Assembly (NCBI RefSeq): GCF_014931375.1
Contig: NZ_CP063117.1
Coordinates: 992,001 to 1,056,000 of the forward strand
Length of the DNA stretch: 64,000 nucleotides
Source: Haemophilus parainfluenzae
GTDB lineage: Bacteria; Pseudomonadota; Gammaproteobacteria; Enterobacterales; Pasteurellaceae
Direction: 5' to 3'
The number at the start of each line of letters is the position of its first letter. The first letter of the stretch is position 1. The notes below the pieces were generated by a model, which ran no database searches, was not told where the DNA came from, and saw only the letters and a program-made list of their open reading frames with translations. Below are positions 1 to 9,576 of this stretch, one piece after another. A program made the position numbers and the translations under genes.

Positions 1-27
1 CGTCTTTGAGTGTAGAGTTCGTTTTAT

Positions 28-327
28 TTAGAAAACTTTTTTGAAAGGCTTCACAATCACATCACCGTAAACGCCAGCTTCAACATAAGGATCTTGTGCC
101 GCCCAGTCTTTTGCTGCAGACAGGCTTTCGAATTGAGCAATCACTGTCGAGCCAGTAAAGCCAGCTTCGCCTGGGTTTTCATCGTCAATAGCTGGATTGG
201 GACCGGCTGTTAATAAACGACCTTCTGCTTGTAATTGTTTTAAACGAGCGAGATGCTGCTCACGTACTGAAAGACGTTTTTCTAAACTGCCAGGAATATC
301 TTGGGCAAAAATTACGTAATACATCAT
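28..327 (-). CDS. yciI: YciI family protein
   Basis: A 99-residue protein of the YciI family, a small ferredoxin-like (dimeric alpha-beta barrel) fold. The N-terminal [10 protein letters not shown] strand and the C-terminal half (a STVIAQF strand, then [12 protein letters not shown]) are typical, including the conserved D-P-Y motif. The H. influenzae orthologue is structurally characterised, but no firm biochemical role is established. It is the last gene of a tight minus-strand cluster yciC-yciB-yciA-yciI, 8 bp after yciA, so it is probably co-transcribed. A catalytic role for the conserved His/Asp pair has been suggested for the family but cannot be tested here. Family call strong, function open. 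Confidence 0.9.
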   Translation of the reverse strand: MMYYVIFAQDIPGSLEKRLSVREQHLARLKQLQAEGRLLTAGPNPAIDDENPGEAGFTGSTVIAQFESLSAAKDWAAQDPYVEAGVYGDVIVKPFKKVF

Positions 328-335
328 TTATCCTT

Positions 336-800
336 TTAACAATTTAATTCTTCGATAGAGGCTAATGCACGTTCTAGTTCAAGATTACCTTCACGTGGAA
401 TAGCGCGGGATTTACCGTCTTTCCCAACTGCGACAAAGGTAAATACGGCATCTGTCACGCAGTAACGTTCCCCAATTGGTTCACTCGCAACTTTTTTCAC
501 CCATACTTCTACTTTGATTTTAATCGAAGAGCGTCCCACGCTGAGGCATTGACCATAACAACATACCACGTCACCGACAGCGATAGGTTTGATGAAATTC
601 ATACTTTCTACGGCAACAGTGACCACACGGCCATGAGCGATTTCTTTGGCAAGAATTGCTCCGCCCATATCCATTTGGGACATAATCCAGCCACCGAAAA
701 TATCGCCGTTGGCGTTGGTATCCGAAGGCATTGCTAAGGTACGTAATAATAATACGCCTTTAGATTGACGACCGTCTTTATCAGTAAGATTTGAAACCAT
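336..800 (-). CDS. yciA: Acyl-CoA thioesterase YciA
   Basis: A 154-residue single hot-dog-fold thioesterase that hydrolyses a broad range of acyl-CoAs in the cytoplasm. The signature NGDIFGGW (residues 31-38) followed by Asp44 on the central helix matches the H. influenzae and E. coli YciA active site. Length is normal. The start codon overlaps the last base of yciB's stop region (shared position 800), which indicates translational coupling in the yciCBAI cluster. The pairing with membrane-protein genes yciB and yciC suggests a link to envelope lipid metabolism, but that is inference. Confidence 0.95.
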   Translation of the reverse strand: MVSNLTDKDGRQSKGVLLLRTLAMPSDTNANGDIFGGWIMSQMDMGGAILAKEIAHGRVVTVAVESMNFIKPIAVGDVVCCYGQCLSVGRSSIKIKVEVWVKKVASEPIGERYCVTDAVFTFVAVGKDGKSRAIPREGNLELERALASIEELNC

Positions 801-1354
801 TATTTTTCCCCATCATTTTTTTGATCATCTTTAGGTAAGTAACGGTAAATATAAGCACCGCTGACGATTGTTGCAACAAAGGTCATACCAAGTAAACCAA
901 AAGATTTGAAATCAACCCAAGCATCTTCAGACATATTTTGGCTGATATAAATATTTACAAGCATACACAGAATGAAAAATCCTGCCCAGCCTAAATTCAA
1001 TTTGTTCCACACATTATCCGGTAATTGGATTTCTTTGCCTAATAACTTTTTCACCAGTGGTGTATTGAATTGGAATTGTGCAACCAATAAAACAATGGCA
1101 AACAAAGCATTAATAATCGTGACTTTCCATTGTAGGTATTTGATTTCATTGAAATAGGCAGTGAGCAAACCAAAAAAGACGACAGCAATCGCCATGATTT
1201 TTTGTTGTTTCTCAATCATGCCATATTTCAGTTTTAGTACAACCATCTGAATGATGGTCGCGATAACTAAGACAATCGCCGCCTCACGCACCCCAAACAT
1301 TTTGTAGGTGATGAAAAAGAGAACAAGAGGAATAAATTCAAGAAGTTGCTTCAT
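800..1354 (-). CDS. yciB: Inner membrane spanning protein YciB (septation protein A family)
   Basis: A 184-residue integral membrane protein with about five hydrophobic segments, starting [21 protein letters not shown], which is the YciB/IspZ signature. In E. coli YciB interacts with cell elongation and division proteins and affects envelope integrity; in Shigella the homologue ispZ is needed for septation. The end KYLPK-type basic tail and length match the family. It lies 1 bp downstream of yciC and abuts yciA, so it is part of one operon. Confidence 0.94.
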   Translation of the reverse strand: MKQLLEFIPLVLFFITYKMFGVREAAIVLVIATIIQMVVLKLKYGMIEKQQKIMAIAVVFFGLLTAYFNEIKYLQWKVTIINALFAIVLLVAQFQFNTPLVKKLLGKEIQLPDNVWNKLNLGWAGFFILCMLVNIYISQNMSEDAWVDFKSFGLLGMTFVATIVSGAYIYRYLPKDDQKNDGEK

Positions 1355-1355
1355 A

Positions 1356-2111
1356 TTATGCCTTCATAAATAAACTGTAAAAACGGTAAGTAAATACCAA
1401 AATAAATAGTTGAAATAATGCAGCCAAGATACCAACGATAGCACTTAAAAATGATGAACCCAAGATTGCACCAATGGTATTCACCACTAAAGGAAGAAGT
1501 AAATAAGTGAGCAAGGCATAAATAATTAATACGCCATTACGTTTAATACCTGCACGCCACACCTGTAAAGCACTTTGCCCGATAGATTGATTTGCGGCAA
1601 TGTAATGCACAGGCGATAAGCATAGGCGAACAAAGAAAAATAAACCAAATACCATTGAAACAAAGGCTAGAGGGGAGAGGGCATTTTTGCTTAAAAATGA
1701 GCTCATGACATCCGCTATGCCAAAGAGAAGTGGCAAGCTCATAAAAATATCTAAAACGACCACACCTAAAAAACGACGCAATGTAAGCATGAGACCTTGA
1801 TTAATCGGATTTTCATTTTGCAGACTAATATGATGAATGGTTGCAATACCGAAGGTCGCAATAAAAGACATCAATAATTGTTGGAATAAAAAAGATCCAA
1901 TCAGTGCAGTTGGCTCCACTTTGCTCAATGCATCAATAATATCCTGTTGTGATGGATTAGGATTATCACCCAAACTCGGCATTGGGACACTGACTAGTGC
2001 ATTAATCAATTGTGAGATGACGAAAATACCAATGAAAATCAGCACGGTTTTTCGCTGATTACGCATAAAGTTGAGGCTATCTTGAAAAATCTGAGTAAAA
2101 TTAATTTGCAT
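1356..2111 (-). CDS. yciC: YciC family (UPF0259) inner membrane protein
   Basis: A 251-residue multi-pass membrane protein with about six hydrophobic helices, resembling E. coli YciC. An N-terminal amphipathic segment ([19 protein letters not shown]) precedes the first helix, as in that family. I chose the ATG at 2111 over the in-frame GTG at 2123, since a GGGATA-like ribosome site precedes the ATG and homologues start here. Its function is unknown; yciC and yciB are neighbours in many gamma-proteobacteria. It is the first gene of the minus-strand yciCBAI cluster. Confidence 0.85.
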   Translation of the reverse strand: MQINFTQIFQDSLNFMRNQRKTVLIFIGIFVISQLINALVSVPMPSLGDNPNPSQQDIIDALSKVEPTALIGSFLFQQLLMSFIATFGIATIHHISLQNENPINQGLMLTLRRFLGVVVLDIFMSLPLLFGIADVMSSFLSKNALSPLAFVSMVFGLFFFVRLCLSPVHYIAANQSIGQSALQVWRAGIKRNGVLIIYALLTYLLLPLVVNTIGAILGSSFLSAIVGILAALFQLFILVFTYRFYSLFMKA

Positions 2112-2129
2112 ACTATATCCCACAATAAT

Positions 2130-2151
2130 AAAACCCCGATTATACAGGGTT
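2130..2151 (-). terminator. Probable purN terminator
   Basis: On the minus strand AAACCC pairs with GGGTTT around a short loop, followed by TTATTATT. It lies about 75 bp past the purN stop and just before yciC. A second weak hairpin (AATGGT/ACCATT, 2182-2203) lies between it and purN. The element also holds a TATAAT on the minus strand, so it may double as part of the yciC promoter. Confidence 0.5.
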
Positions 2152-2222
2152 TATTGTTTTTTTCATAAAATCAGGTTATTTAATGGTGATTTCATTTACC
2201 ATTTTCAAGAGAGAATATCGTT

Positions 2223-2861
2223 TTATTCATAAGCATAGCCATTAGGCGGTAGCAACTTACCATCTAAATAAGCTTGATTTTCAATCAGTTTTAATCGCTC
2301 TTCAATAAACCATTTAATCACTAAAGGATAAATATTATATTCCTGTTCACGTGTACGAAGTTCAATTTCCTCGACGGTATCACCAGGGAAAATAGGCACT
2401 TTAGCTTGTAACACAATGGCACCACCATCGATCTCTTCATTGACAAAATGCACAGTTGTACCGTGTTCGCTGTCGCCATTCTCAAGTGCTCTTTGATAAG
2501 TATGTAACCCAGGATATTTTGGCAGAAGGGAAGGATGAATATTTAAAATTTTCCCAGTAAAACGTTGTGTGAATGGCTTGGTTAAGATTTTCATGTAACC
2601 GGCTAACACAATGAGATCAATATTGAGAGCGTCTAAATAATCCCCTATAGCCTTATCCATAGCGGGATTGGAACTAAAATCTTGGCGCAAAAAAACTCGG
2701 CTAGGAATGCCCGCACTTTCAGCGCGTTCTAAGCCAAATGAATCAATTTTATTACTGATGACAGTCACGACCTTTCCTGGAATAAACCCAGTTTGACAAG
2801 CCTCAATTATCGCTTGAAGATTTGATCCTTGCCCTGAAATCAGGACGGCAATTTTTTTCAT
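2223..2861 (-). CDS. purN: Phosphoribosylglycinamide formyltransferase 1
   Basis: A 212-residue PurN that transfers the formyl group from 10-formyl-tetrahydrofolate to GAR, step three of de novo purine synthesis. The start MKKIAVLISGQGSNLQAI carries the phosphate-binding loop. The catalytic triad is visible as Asn107 and His109 (in NIHPSLLPKYPG) and Asp145 (in EEIDGG). It follows purM on the minus strand as in E. coli purMN. The 68-bp gap holds a GC-rich hairpin (2880-2912). Confidence 0.97.
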   Translation of the reverse strand: MKKIAVLISGQGSNLQAIIEACQTGFIPGKVVTVISNKIDSFGLERAESAGIPSRVFLRQDFSSNPAMDKAIGDYLDALNIDLIVLAGYMKILTKPFTQRFTGKILNIHPSLLPKYPGLHTYQRALENGDSEHGTTVHFVNEEIDGGAIVLQAKVPIFPGDTVEEIELRTREQEYNIYPLVIKWFIEERLKLIENQAYLDGKLLPPNGYAYE

Positions 2862-2879
2862 ATTATTCTACATAAAAGA

Positions 2880-2912
2880 AGGGCGAACCTTTCATTCTGA
2901 AATTTTCGCCCT
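2880..2912 (-). other. purM-purN intercistronic hairpin
   Basis: AGGGCGAA (2880-2887) and TTCGCCCT (2905-2912) form an 8-bp stem with a 17-nt loop, followed on the minus strand by TCTTTTATG. It could be a partial terminator or an mRNA processing or stability element between purM and purN. The short T-run argues against strong termination. Confidence 0.5.
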
Positions 2913-2929
2913 GAAATGGAAAAGAGAAA

Positions 2930-3967
2930 TTATTTAATAATGACTTGTGGTTCGTTATCTGTCGCATTTTCAATATGACCGATTAACCAGACATTTTCAC
3001 CGGATTGTTTTAAAATCGCTAAAGCAGTTTCCACTTGCGATTGTGGTAATGCAATCACCATACCAACGCCACAGTTAAATGTACGGTACATTTCATAGGT
3101 TTCAATGTTGCCTTTTTCTTGTAACCATTTGAATACGGGTTGCCATTCCCAACTGCTTTCATCAATAACAGCTTTGGTATTTTTCGGTAATACACGAGGG
3201 ATATTTTCCCAGAAACCGCCACCCGTTAAGTGTGCGATAGCATGGACTTCCGTTTGTTTGATTAAGGCGAGAACAGATTTTACATAGATTTTTGTCGGTG
3301 CAAGCACTTGTTCACTTAATGGACGACCATCTAATTGCTCAGTGGCTGGGTTGACGCCAGCAACATCAATGACTTTACGAATTAAAGAATAACCATTTGA
3401 ATGCGGGCCACTTGAACCTAGTGCAATTAAAGCATCTCCTACTTTAACTTGGCTACCATCAATGATTTCTGATTTTTCGACGACACCCACACAGAAGCCT
3501 GCTAGGTCATAATCGCCAGCGTGGTACATACCCGGCATTTCAGCGGTTTCGCCACCCACTAATGCACAACCCGATTGTACACAGCCTTCTGCAATGCCTT
3601 TTACCACATCAGAGGCAACATCCACATCAAGTTTTCCTGTCGCATAGTAGTCTAAGAAGAATAATGGTTCGGCGCCTTGAACCACTAAATCGTTAACACA
3701 CATTGCAACCAAATCAATACCAATGGTATCGTGTTTTTTTAAGTCAATGGCTAAACGTAGTTTTGTTCCTACACCGTCTGTACCTGAAACGAGGATCGGT
3801 TCTTTATATTTGCCCGGAATAGCACATAATGCGCCAAACCCACCTAATCCCCCGATGACTTCAGGACGAGTAGTTCGTTTCACGTGTGGTTTAATACGTT
3901 CAACTAATTCATTACCGGCATTAATATCCACGCCTGCATCTTTATAACTTAATGATGGTTTGCTCAC
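2930..3967 (-). CDS. purM: Phosphoribosylformylglycinamidine cyclo-ligase (AIR synthetase)
   Basis: A 345-residue PurM that converts FGAM to AIR with ATP in purine biosynthesis. The N-terminal [20 protein letters not shown] and the glycine-rich motif [14 protein letters not shown] are diagnostic of the AIR-synthase ATP-binding domain. The C-terminal domain contains the [12 protein letters not shown] motif. Length equals E. coli PurM. A near-perfect PurR operator lies about 57 bp upstream, so the purMN operon is very likely repressed by purine-loaded PurR. Confidence 0.98.
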   Translation of the reverse strand: MSKPSLSYKDAGVDINAGNELVERIKPHVKRTTRPEVIGGLGGFGALCAIPGKYKEPILVSGTDGVGTKLRLAIDLKKHDTIGIDLVAMCVNDLVVQGAEPLFFLDYYATGKLDVDVASDVVKGIAEGCVQSGCALVGGETAEMPGMYHAGDYDLAGFCVGVVEKSEIIDGSQVKVGDALIALGSSGPHSNGYSLIRKVIDVAGVNPATEQLDGRPLSEQVLAPTKIYVKSVLALIKQTEVHAIAHLTGGGFWENIPRVLPKNTKAVIDESSWEWQPVFKWLQEKGNIETYEMYRTFNCGVGMVIALPQSQVETALAILKQSGENVWLIGHIENATDNEPQVIIK

Positions 3968-4023
3968 AATGCTATCCTATATTTTTAGGTTAAATGATAA
4001 AACGGCGTGATTGTATCAGATTA

Positions 4024-4039
4024 AGCAAACGTTTGCGAT
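4024..4039 (-). promoter_or_regulatory. PurR operator of purMN
   Basis: AGCAAACGTTTGCGAT contains the perfect 12-bp palindrome GCAAACGTTTGC (4025-4036), the core of the PurR consensus ACGCAAACGTTTGCGT. It is placed between the purM start (3967) and the convergent-side yfcZ terminator, so it can only serve purM. Confidence 0.88.
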
Positions 4040-4071
4040 AGTGATTTAATTAGGATTTAAGCAAAAAAATA

Positions 4072-4103
4072 ACCGCACTTTATTTTGCATGATAAAGTGC
4101 GGT
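4072..4103 (-). terminator. yfcZ terminator made of inverted uptake signals
   Basis: ACCGCACTTTAT (4072-4083) and ATAAAGTGCGGT (4092-4103) form a perfect 12-bp stem with an 8-nt loop, followed on the minus strand by TTATTTTTTT. Both arms are exact DNA uptake signals. Confidence 0.85.
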
Positions 4104-4120
4104 CAATTTCTAAAATATTT

Positions 4121-4408
4121 TTAGCGATTTGCTAATTCGAAAATCATCGCTTCAGCTTGGCAGCTAAATGTAAAACGCGCCGTTAAATTGGCGCCATTTT
4201 CAGTTTCTGTGATTTCACTTTTAATGTCGCAAGGATCGCTTTCTGTTTTGCGTGCTTTTTCAATGAAACGATTAAGTGCCGCTTCAGCTTCAGCTTTATT
4301 CGCATAGGTTTGATGAATATCAACAGAGCAATCTGAACCGTCAATAATCGTACCCACATCAACACAACTACAAGTGAGAGATTCTTCTGCTTTGCATGTT
4401 ACTGTCAT
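4121..4408 (-). CDS. yfcZ: YfcZ/YiiS family (DUF406) protein
   Basis: A 95-residue protein of the DUF406 family (YfcZ/YiiS) with the family pattern of conserved cysteines (C5, CSC near 13-15, Cys near 60 and 83) and the segment NKAEAEAALNRFIEKAR. No function is known. A good ribosome site AAGGA precedes the ATG at 4408. It is divergent from the FadL-type porin gene. E. coli also has yfcZ next to fadL, so this pairing is conserved across families and may reflect a link to fatty acid uptake (inference). Confidence 0.85.
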   Translation of the reverse strand: MTVTCKAEESLTCSCVDVGTIIDGSDCSVDIHQTYANKAEAEAALNRFIEKARKTESDPCDIKSEITETENGANLTARFTFSCQAEAMIFELANR

Positions 4409-4508
4409 AGGATTTCCTTATTTAAAATTAAGATTGGTTCTATTCTAGCATTTTTAAAACGCTCTGCCAAAGTACCGCATTTTTTTAATTTAAATATCAT
4501 TTATTTAT

Positions 4509-4525
4509 CACTGGTCGGAACACTT
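4509..4525 (+). promoter_or_regulatory. Candidate FadR operator upstream of fadL
   Basis: CACTGGTCGGAACACTT shares the continuous CTGGTCGGA core with the FadR consensus AACTGGTCGGACCTGTT. It lies 93-109 bp upstream of the porin start. FadR is an established regulator of fadL in gamma-proteobacteria. Whether this genome encodes FadR is not visible here. Confidence 0.55.
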
Positions 4526-4617
4526 TTAAATTAATCTAAAATAATTTGCACTCCATTTATTGGAGTTTTAGAATCTCGCGGATTTTTTTCATTATTATTA
4601 ATAACAAAAGGTTCCAA

Positions 4618-5988
4618 ATGACAAAATTTAATAAAACGCTATTAGCAATGACCACATTGTTAGCAGCAAGCGGTGCAAATGCAGCCGCATTCCAATTAGC
4701 AGAAGTTTCTACATCCGGTCTTGGTCGTGCTTATGCCGGTGAAGCAGCAATTGTTGATAATGCTGCAGTAGTTACAACTAACCCTGCATTAATGAGTTTA
4801 TTCAAAACTAATCAATTCTCTGTGGGTGGCGTTTATGTGGATTCTAAAATTCACATGAGTGGTCCAGTTACAGTTAATGCACTAGGTCGTACCGTTGCTG
4901 TTGGTTCTGCAGCTCATAATAGTGTTGTTCCTGGTTCATTGATTCCAAATATGTATTTTGTGGCACCAATTAATGACAAATTTGCCATTGGTGGTGGTAT
5001 GAATGTGAATTTTGGATTAAAAAGTGAATATGAATCAGATTACAATGCAGGTGTATTCGGCGGTAAAACCGATTTAAGCGCGATTAACTTAAATTTAAGC
5101 GGTTCATATCGTGTTTCTCAAGGTTTAACTGCTGGTGTGGGGTTAAATGCAGTTTATGCCAAAGCAGAAATTGAACGTCGTGCTGGTATTTTAAGTGATG
5201 CATTAAAAAATGTTGCACCATTAGTTCCTGGACTAGTTAAAGCAGGAAAAATTCCTCAAAGTGCTGCCGCATCTTTAGCTCGCTTACAAGGAGTGAATAA
5301 AGAAACTGTACTAACCCACTTACAAGATAAAAATGCATGGGGTTTCGGTTGGAATGCAGGTTTAGTGTACGAGTTTAACGAAAATAACCGTGTTGGTTTA
5401 GCCTATCATTCAAAAGTCGATATTGACTTTGAAGATGATAATGCTGTGAGTGCGAGTCGTACTATTCGTGGTCAAGGCCCTGCTGCAGGTGGATTAACAT
5501 TACACTTACCAGATTATTTAGAATTATCAGGTTTCCACCAAGTGACAGATAATTTGGCATTGCACTATAGCTACAAATTTACACATTGGAGCCGTTTCAA
5601 AGAGTTACACGCCACCTTTAATGACGGTGAACTTGCTTTCCATAAAGATGAAAAATACCGTAGCAATTCTCGTTATGCATTAGGTACAACCTATAATGTA
5701 AATGATAAATTAACGCTTCGTGCCGGTATAGCTTATGATGAAGCGGCAGCACCAACAGAACATGTGAGTGCATCTATTCCAGATACAGATCGTATGTGGT
5801 ATAGCGTAGGGGCAACTTATAAATTTACCCCGAATCTTTCTATTGATGCGGGCTTTGCGCACTTACGTGGTAAAAAAATTCACTTCACCGAAAGCCAACC
5901 AATTGGTGGTTTAGCAACAGTAACAGCGAATTATACCTCTAAAGCAAGTGCTAACCTTTATGGTTTAAACTTAAACTACAGTTTCTAA
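4618..5988 (+). CDS. fadL: Outer membrane long-chain fatty acid porin, FadL/OMP P1 family
   Basis: A 456-residue outer membrane beta-barrel of the FadL family, in Haemophilus called OMP P1 (ompP1). A signal peptide ends at GANA (about residue 22), followed by AAFQLAEVSTSGLGRAYAG, which is the family N-terminal plug with the typical G-R-A-Y-A-G motif. It ends in an aromatic residue (NLNYSF), as barrel proteins do. The family imports long-chain fatty acids and hydrophobic compounds. I chose the ATG at 4618, preceded by AAAGG, because the upstream extension would spoil the signal peptide. A FadR-like site and the neighbour yfcZ support a fatty acid role. A strong terminator follows. Confidence 0.93.
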   Translation: MTKFNKTLLAMTTLLAASGANAAAFQLAEVSTSGLGRAYAGEAAIVDNAAVVTTNPALMSLFKTNQFSVGGVYVDSKIHMSGPVTVNALGRTVAVGSAAHNSVVPGSLIPNMYFVAPINDKFAIGGGMNVNFGLKSEYESDYNAGVFGGKTDLSAINLNLSGSYRVSQGLTAGVGLNAVYAKAEIERRAGILSDALKNVAPLVPGLVKAGKIPQSAAASLARLQGVNKETVLTHLQDKNAWGFGWNAGLVYEFNENNRVGLAYHSKVDIDFEDDNAVSASRTIRGQGPAAGGLTLHLPDYLELSGFHQVTDNLALHYSYKFTHWSRFKELHATFNDGELAFHKDEKYRSNSRYALGTTYNVNDKLTLRAGIAYDEAAAPTEHVSASIPDTDRMWYSVGATYKFTPNLSIDAGFAHLRGKKIHFTESQPIGGLATVTANYTSKASANLYGLNLNYSF

Positions 5989-6014
5989 TTTGTTAAAAAT
6001 TTAGCATAATACGT

Positions 6015-6047
6015 AGCACACCGAATGAATGTTCGGTGTGCTTTTTT
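6015..6047 (+). terminator. Terminator of fadL
   Basis: AGCACACCGAA (6015-6025) pairs perfectly with TTCGGTGTGCT (6032-6042) around TGAATG, followed by a T-run: a strong intrinsic terminator. Confidence 0.93.
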
Positions 6048-6078
6048 CTTATATGGTCCCATAAAAAACGGGAGAAAA

Positions 6079-6618
6079 ATGACCGCACTTTTTTATGCTT
6101 ATATGGACTCACCAATTGGTCGGTTATTAATGCTTTCTGATGGTGAACATCTTACAAATTTAGATTGTGAGTTAGAACAAACCACGCCCAATCCAAATTG
6201 GATTTTACGAGAAGATTTACCGCTTTTTGAAAAAGTGCAGTGTTCTTTAAGGCGTTATTTTAATGGCGAGCCAGAAAGTTTCTCCGATATTCCTTTATCG
6301 CCTAAAGGTACCCCATTTCAACAAGCGATTTGGAAAGCATTATGTCAAATTCCTTATGGTAAAACGGCGAGTTATGGCAGGCTAGCAGAAAGCATTAATA
6401 ATCCCAAGGCGGTGCGTGCCGTTGGTGGTGCAGTAGGGAGTAATCCCATTAGTATTATCATTCCATGTCATCGTGTATTAGGGAAAAAATGTGAAATCAC
6501 CGGTTTTGGTGGTGGATTGCCGGCAAAACGTTTTTTATTGAAATTAGAGAATATTCCTTACATTGACAAAGGCGTAGAATACGTTAAACCAAAATTATTG
6601 AAGAAATACCACGCATGA
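6079..6618 (+). CDS. ogt: Methylated-DNA--protein-cysteine methyltransferase
   Basis: A 179-residue suicide DNA repair protein that moves the alkyl group from O6-alkylguanine to its own cysteine. The active site is IIPCHRVLG with Cys130, and the helix-turn-helix region [13 protein letters not shown] with [11 protein letters not shown] is present. I chose the ATG at 6079 (GGAG ribosome site) over an upstream in-frame start inside the fadL terminator. An uptake signal overlaps codons 2-4. It overlaps mutH by 4 bp (ATGA), so two DNA repair genes are translationally coupled. Confidence 0.94.
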   Translation: MTALFYAYMDSPIGRLLMLSDGEHLTNLDCELEQTTPNPNWILREDLPLFEKVQCSLRRYFNGEPESFSDIPLSPKGTPFQQAIWKALCQIPYGKTASYGRLAESINNPKAVRAVGGAVGSNPISIIIPCHRVLGKKCEITGFGGGLPAKRFLLKLENIPYIDKGVEYVKPKLLKKYHA

Positions 6619-7286
6619 TCCCACAAACCGAACAAGCCTTATTAGAAAAAGCGCAATCTATTGCGGGGTTAACCTTTGGCGAACTTGCAGATGAATTAAA
6701 TATTCCCGTTCCGCCTGATTTAAAACGCGATAAAGGTTGGGTTGGAATGTTGCTTGAAACCGCATTGGGGACGACTGCCGGCAGTAAAGCAGAGCAGGAC
6801 TTTTCCCATTTAGGCATTGAATTAAAAACGTTGCCCATTAATGCAGAAGGTTTTCCGTTGGAAACCACGTTCGTTAGCCTTGCGCCTTTGGTTCAAAACT
6901 CGGGCGTGAATTGGGAAAATTCGCACGTTCGCCATAAATTATCGAAAGTTTTGTGGATTCCTATTGAAGGCAGTCGAGATATCCCTTTGCGTGAGCGACA
7001 TATTGGTCAGCCTATCTTATGGCAACCTTCGGCTGAACAAGAACATCAATTACGCCAAGATTGGGAAGAGTTGATGGATTATATTGTGCTTGGGAAGTTA
7101 GATCAGATTACGGCGCGTATTGGTGAAGTCATGCAACTGCGCCCTAAAGGCGCAAACAGCAAAGCCATTACGAAAGGCATTGGTAAAAATGGAGAAGTGA
7201 TTGATACCTTACCGCTGGGGTTTTATTTACGGAAAGAATTTACGGCAGGCATTTTAAACGCTTTTCTTAATCATAAAAATGGGTGA
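6615..7286 (+). CDS. mutH: DNA mismatch repair endonuclease MutH
   Basis: A 223-residue MutH that nicks the unmethylated strand at hemimethylated GATC when activated by MutS and MutL. The D-X6-E-X-K catalytic motif is visible as Asp62, Glu69 and Lys71 ([10 protein letters not shown]). Length is close to the 229 residues of E. coli MutH. Its presence implies Dam-directed mismatch repair in this organism. It is coupled to ogt by an ATGA overlap and ends in a bidirectional terminator shared with tilS. Confidence 0.97.
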   Translation: MIPQTEQALLEKAQSIAGLTFGELADELNIPVPPDLKRDKGWVGMLLETALGTTAGSKAEQDFSHLGIELKTLPINAEGFPLETTFVSLAPLVQNSGVNWENSHVRHKLSKVLWIPIEGSRDIPLRERHIGQPILWQPSAEQEHQLRQDWEELMDYIVLGKLDQITARIGEVMQLRPKGANSKAITKGIGKNGEVIDTLPLGFYLRKEFTAGILNAFLNHKNG

Positions 7287-7305
7287 ATCATCACCCATTT
7301 TTTTA
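7276..7305. terminator. Bidirectional terminator between mutH and tilS
   Basis: AAAATGGGTGA (7276-7286) and TCACCCATTTT (7291-7301) form a perfect 11-bp stem with a 4-nt loop, T-rich on both strands. The left arm includes the mutH stop codon. It serves the convergent genes mutH and tilS. Confidence 0.9.
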
Positions 7306-8595
7306 TTTCTCTAAGTTTTGAAAAACACGGAAAAAACCCACCGCACTTTGTAAAGTCTCACCATAAAAAATGAGTGGGATACGATTTCGTTGCCAAGGCG
7401 GAACGCCGAGCTCTTGCCAAATTTTTTTCATGGTTTCGGCAGGGCGATTATGTTGTCGTTTCACTTTGCCAGTATAAGCAAATCGTATTTGAATCGGCTC
7501 TTGTGTATTGGCAAGTTGAACTTGTTTGTCATTCCAATGCACTAAAATGCCTTGCTCATTGTTGATTGCATAAATTCTTCCAAGATTATCAGGCAAAAGA
7601 ATCTGTTGATTTAACGGCATATCAAGACAAGTTTGCGACAAATCAGCGAATTTTCTCGTTAAATAGAGACATTGCTGATAACGGCGAATAATATGCTCCC
7701 CGAGTTGAAATTGTGGGGATGCATCTGCTTTAGCCTGAATAACATCATCAATAATATGCATTAATTGAACCTGCGTAGGCATAGCAATCTGATTTTTAGC
7801 CAACCACATGCGTAAAAGTGCGGTTTGTTTTTGCAATGAATATTCTAGAAAATTTACGAGTGAAAACTGTTTTTGATCCTCAAGAATGTGCTGCTCAAAG
7901 CAGGTCTGTAATAATTCATTAATGAGTTGTTGTTGCTCAAAACAATGTTGTGCGGCACGCTGAACTGCATGATCAAAATGTCCCCAGCGTTGGCGTATTT
8001 CAGGCAAAATTTGGTTACGTAAGAAATTGCGATCGTAATGATTATCTTGATTGCTTTCGTCTTCGACCCAAGACAGATTTTCTTGCTGAACGTAATCTTC
8101 TAATTCATTACGGCTAAAAGAAAGGAGTGGGCGTAGAATAGTCATCCCAAATAATTGGCTTTCTTTTTGCATAGCACCTAAACCTTGTAATCCTGCTCCG
8201 CGTTTTAGCGCCAGGAAAAAAGTCTCAGTTTGATCATTTAAATGATGTGCAGTAATCAGATATTCATCAGGCTGGATATGTGTTGAAATCGCCCGATAAC
8301 GGGCTTCTCTTGCGCCCGCTTCAATGCCATTGTGCATTTCCACTTTGACTTTTTCAATAATAAGTGGAATGGCAAATTGCTCACAGAGTTGTTGGCAATG
8401 AGTAGTCCAAGTATCCGCATTCGGGCTTAATCCGTGATGGATATGAATAGCTCTCAGGCTTAAGTGCAGTCGTTTTTCGCTGAGTTTTTTAACTAAAGAA
8501 AGCAGTGCAGTTGAATCCAAACCACCGCTAAAAGCAATGAGAAGCTTATTGGCGGTAGTTGGGATTTGTGCTTGGAATAATGAAAAAAGATCCAT
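7303..8595 (-). CDS. tilS: tRNA(Ile)-lysidine synthase
   Basis: A 430-residue TilS that makes lysidine at C34 of tRNA-Ile(CAU), changing both codon and amino acid identity; it is essential in most bacteria. The PP-loop ATPase motif SGGLDST is at residues 23-29, with the family's HHLNDQTET and GAREARY segments. The C-terminal domain includes [23 protein letters not shown]. The start codon overlaps the last base of pdxY's end (8595), suggesting coupling. Confidence 0.97.
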   Translation of the reverse strand: MDLFSLFQAQIPTTANKLLIAFSGGLDSTALLSLVKKLSEKRLHLSLRAIHIHHGLSPNADTWTTHCQQLCEQFAIPLIIEKVKVEMHNGIEAGAREARYRAISTHIQPDEYLITAHHLNDQTETFFLALKRGAGLQGLGAMQKESQLFGMTILRPLLSFSRNELEDYVQQENLSWVEDESNQDNHYDRNFLRNQILPEIRQRWGHFDHAVQRAAQHCFEQQQLINELLQTCFEQHILEDQKQFSLVNFLEYSLQKQTALLRMWLAKNQIAMPTQVQLMHIIDDVIQAKADASPQFQLGEHIIRRYQQCLYLTRKFADLSQTCLDMPLNQQILLPDNLGRIYAINNEQGILVHWNDKQVQLANTQEPIQIRFAYTGKVKRQHNRPAETMKKIWQELGVPPWQRNRIPLIFYGETLQSAVGFFRVFQNLEK

Positions 8596-9461
8596 TAGGC
8601 CACTTTAACAGCTTTGTAGTTTGTGCTTGGATTTAAGATTTCAAAACGTGCAGCAATAGGTTGGAGTTCGTAAGATTTTAAATCAAAGGTAGTTTTCATT
8701 ACGCCAGCAACAGCATTATTCATTTTTTCAAAAGCTTCAACATCATTGCCACAGTTTAAGTAATGCGCCAAGAAAGTTCCCGCAATTAAATCACCCACAC
8801 CAACAGGTTCAAAGTTAAATTTATAAAGCGGACGACTTAAATGCCATACACCTTCAGGTGTCGCCATAATAATTTCAAAGGTATCAGGATCATTTAATTT
8901 ACCAGCTTTACCTAAGTGTTTAACTAACACTTTCTTCACACCTTTAGCCACTAATGCATTAGCGGCTTTCAGCACATCGTCAAACGTATTGATAGGGAAG
9001 TCAGAAAGCGTACGAAGCTCTGAAAGATTTGGTGTCATGATGTCCGCACGTGGAATCGCTTTTTCAATTAAGCGTTCACGTACACCATCGGCCACCACGC
9101 AGACTTTTTCGGCATTTGGCATAACAGGATCGCACAAGTAAAGTGCATTTGGGTTACGTGCTTTGATTTTTTCTAAAGCATAGATAATTTGGTCAACTTG
9201 CTCAGCTGAACCTAAATAGCCAGAAAGCAACGCATCACATTCTTGCAGTTTTCCAATAGCATCTAAACCGTTAGCAATTTCACCAATTTGCTCTTGTGGA
9301 ATCACCATGCCCGTCCATTTGCCATATTGAGTATGGTTAGAGAATTGCACGGTATTGAGTGCCCATACATCCACGCCTAATAGCTGCATTGGAAAAGTGG
9401 CGGATTTATTACCGGCAAAACCATAAACTACGTGAGATTGGATTGCTAATACGTTTTTCAT
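8595..9461 (-). CDS. pdxY: Pyridoxal kinase PdxY
   Basis: A 288-residue ribokinase-fold kinase that phosphorylates pyridoxal in vitamin B6 salvage. The start [20 protein letters not shown] is nearly identical in style to E. coli PdxY, and the anion-hole motif GVGDLIAGT lies near residue 222. Length matches the family (287 in E. coli). It precedes tilS on the minus strand with an end-to-start overlap. Confidence 0.96.
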   Translation of the reverse strand: MKNVLAIQSHVVYGFAGNKSATFPMQLLGVDVWALNTVQFSNHTQYGKWTGMVIPQEQIGEIANGLDAIGKLQECDALLSGYLGSAEQVDQIIYALEKIKARNPNALYLCDPVMPNAEKVCVVADGVRERLIEKAIPRADIMTPNLSELRTLSDFPINTFDDVLKAANALVAKGVKKVLVKHLGKAGKLNDPDTFEIIMATPEGVWHLSRPLYKFNFEPVGVGDLIAGTFLAHYLNCGNDVEAFEKMNNAVAGVMKTTFDLKSYELQPIAARFEILNPSTNYKAVKVA

Positions 9462-9535
9462 TTTGAGTTCTCCTTTTATATTATTTTAGGCATTGATGCT
9501 GTTTCTTGCATCCATGCAACATTTTTTTCAAAACA

Positions 9536-9570
9536 CAAAAAAGAGCGGTTAAACTAACCGCTCTTTTTCT
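9536..9570 (-). terminator. Terminator of accA
   Basis: AAGAGCGGTTA and TAACCGCTCTT pair perfectly around a 3-nt loop with T-runs on both sides. It lies 7-40 bp past the accA stop on the minus strand. The arm is uptake-signal-like, but with AGAGCGGT in place of AAGTGCGGT. Confidence 0.88.
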
Positions 9571-9576
9571 ATTTTA

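Noticed and set aside
549..737. Plus-strand open frame across yciA
   Set aside because: Fully antisense to a well-conserved thioesterase gene, with no start signals.
4546..4617. N-terminal extension of the FadL/P1 gene by 24 codons
   Set aside because: It would bury the signal peptide; the ATG at 4618 has a ribosome site and a proper signal sequence.
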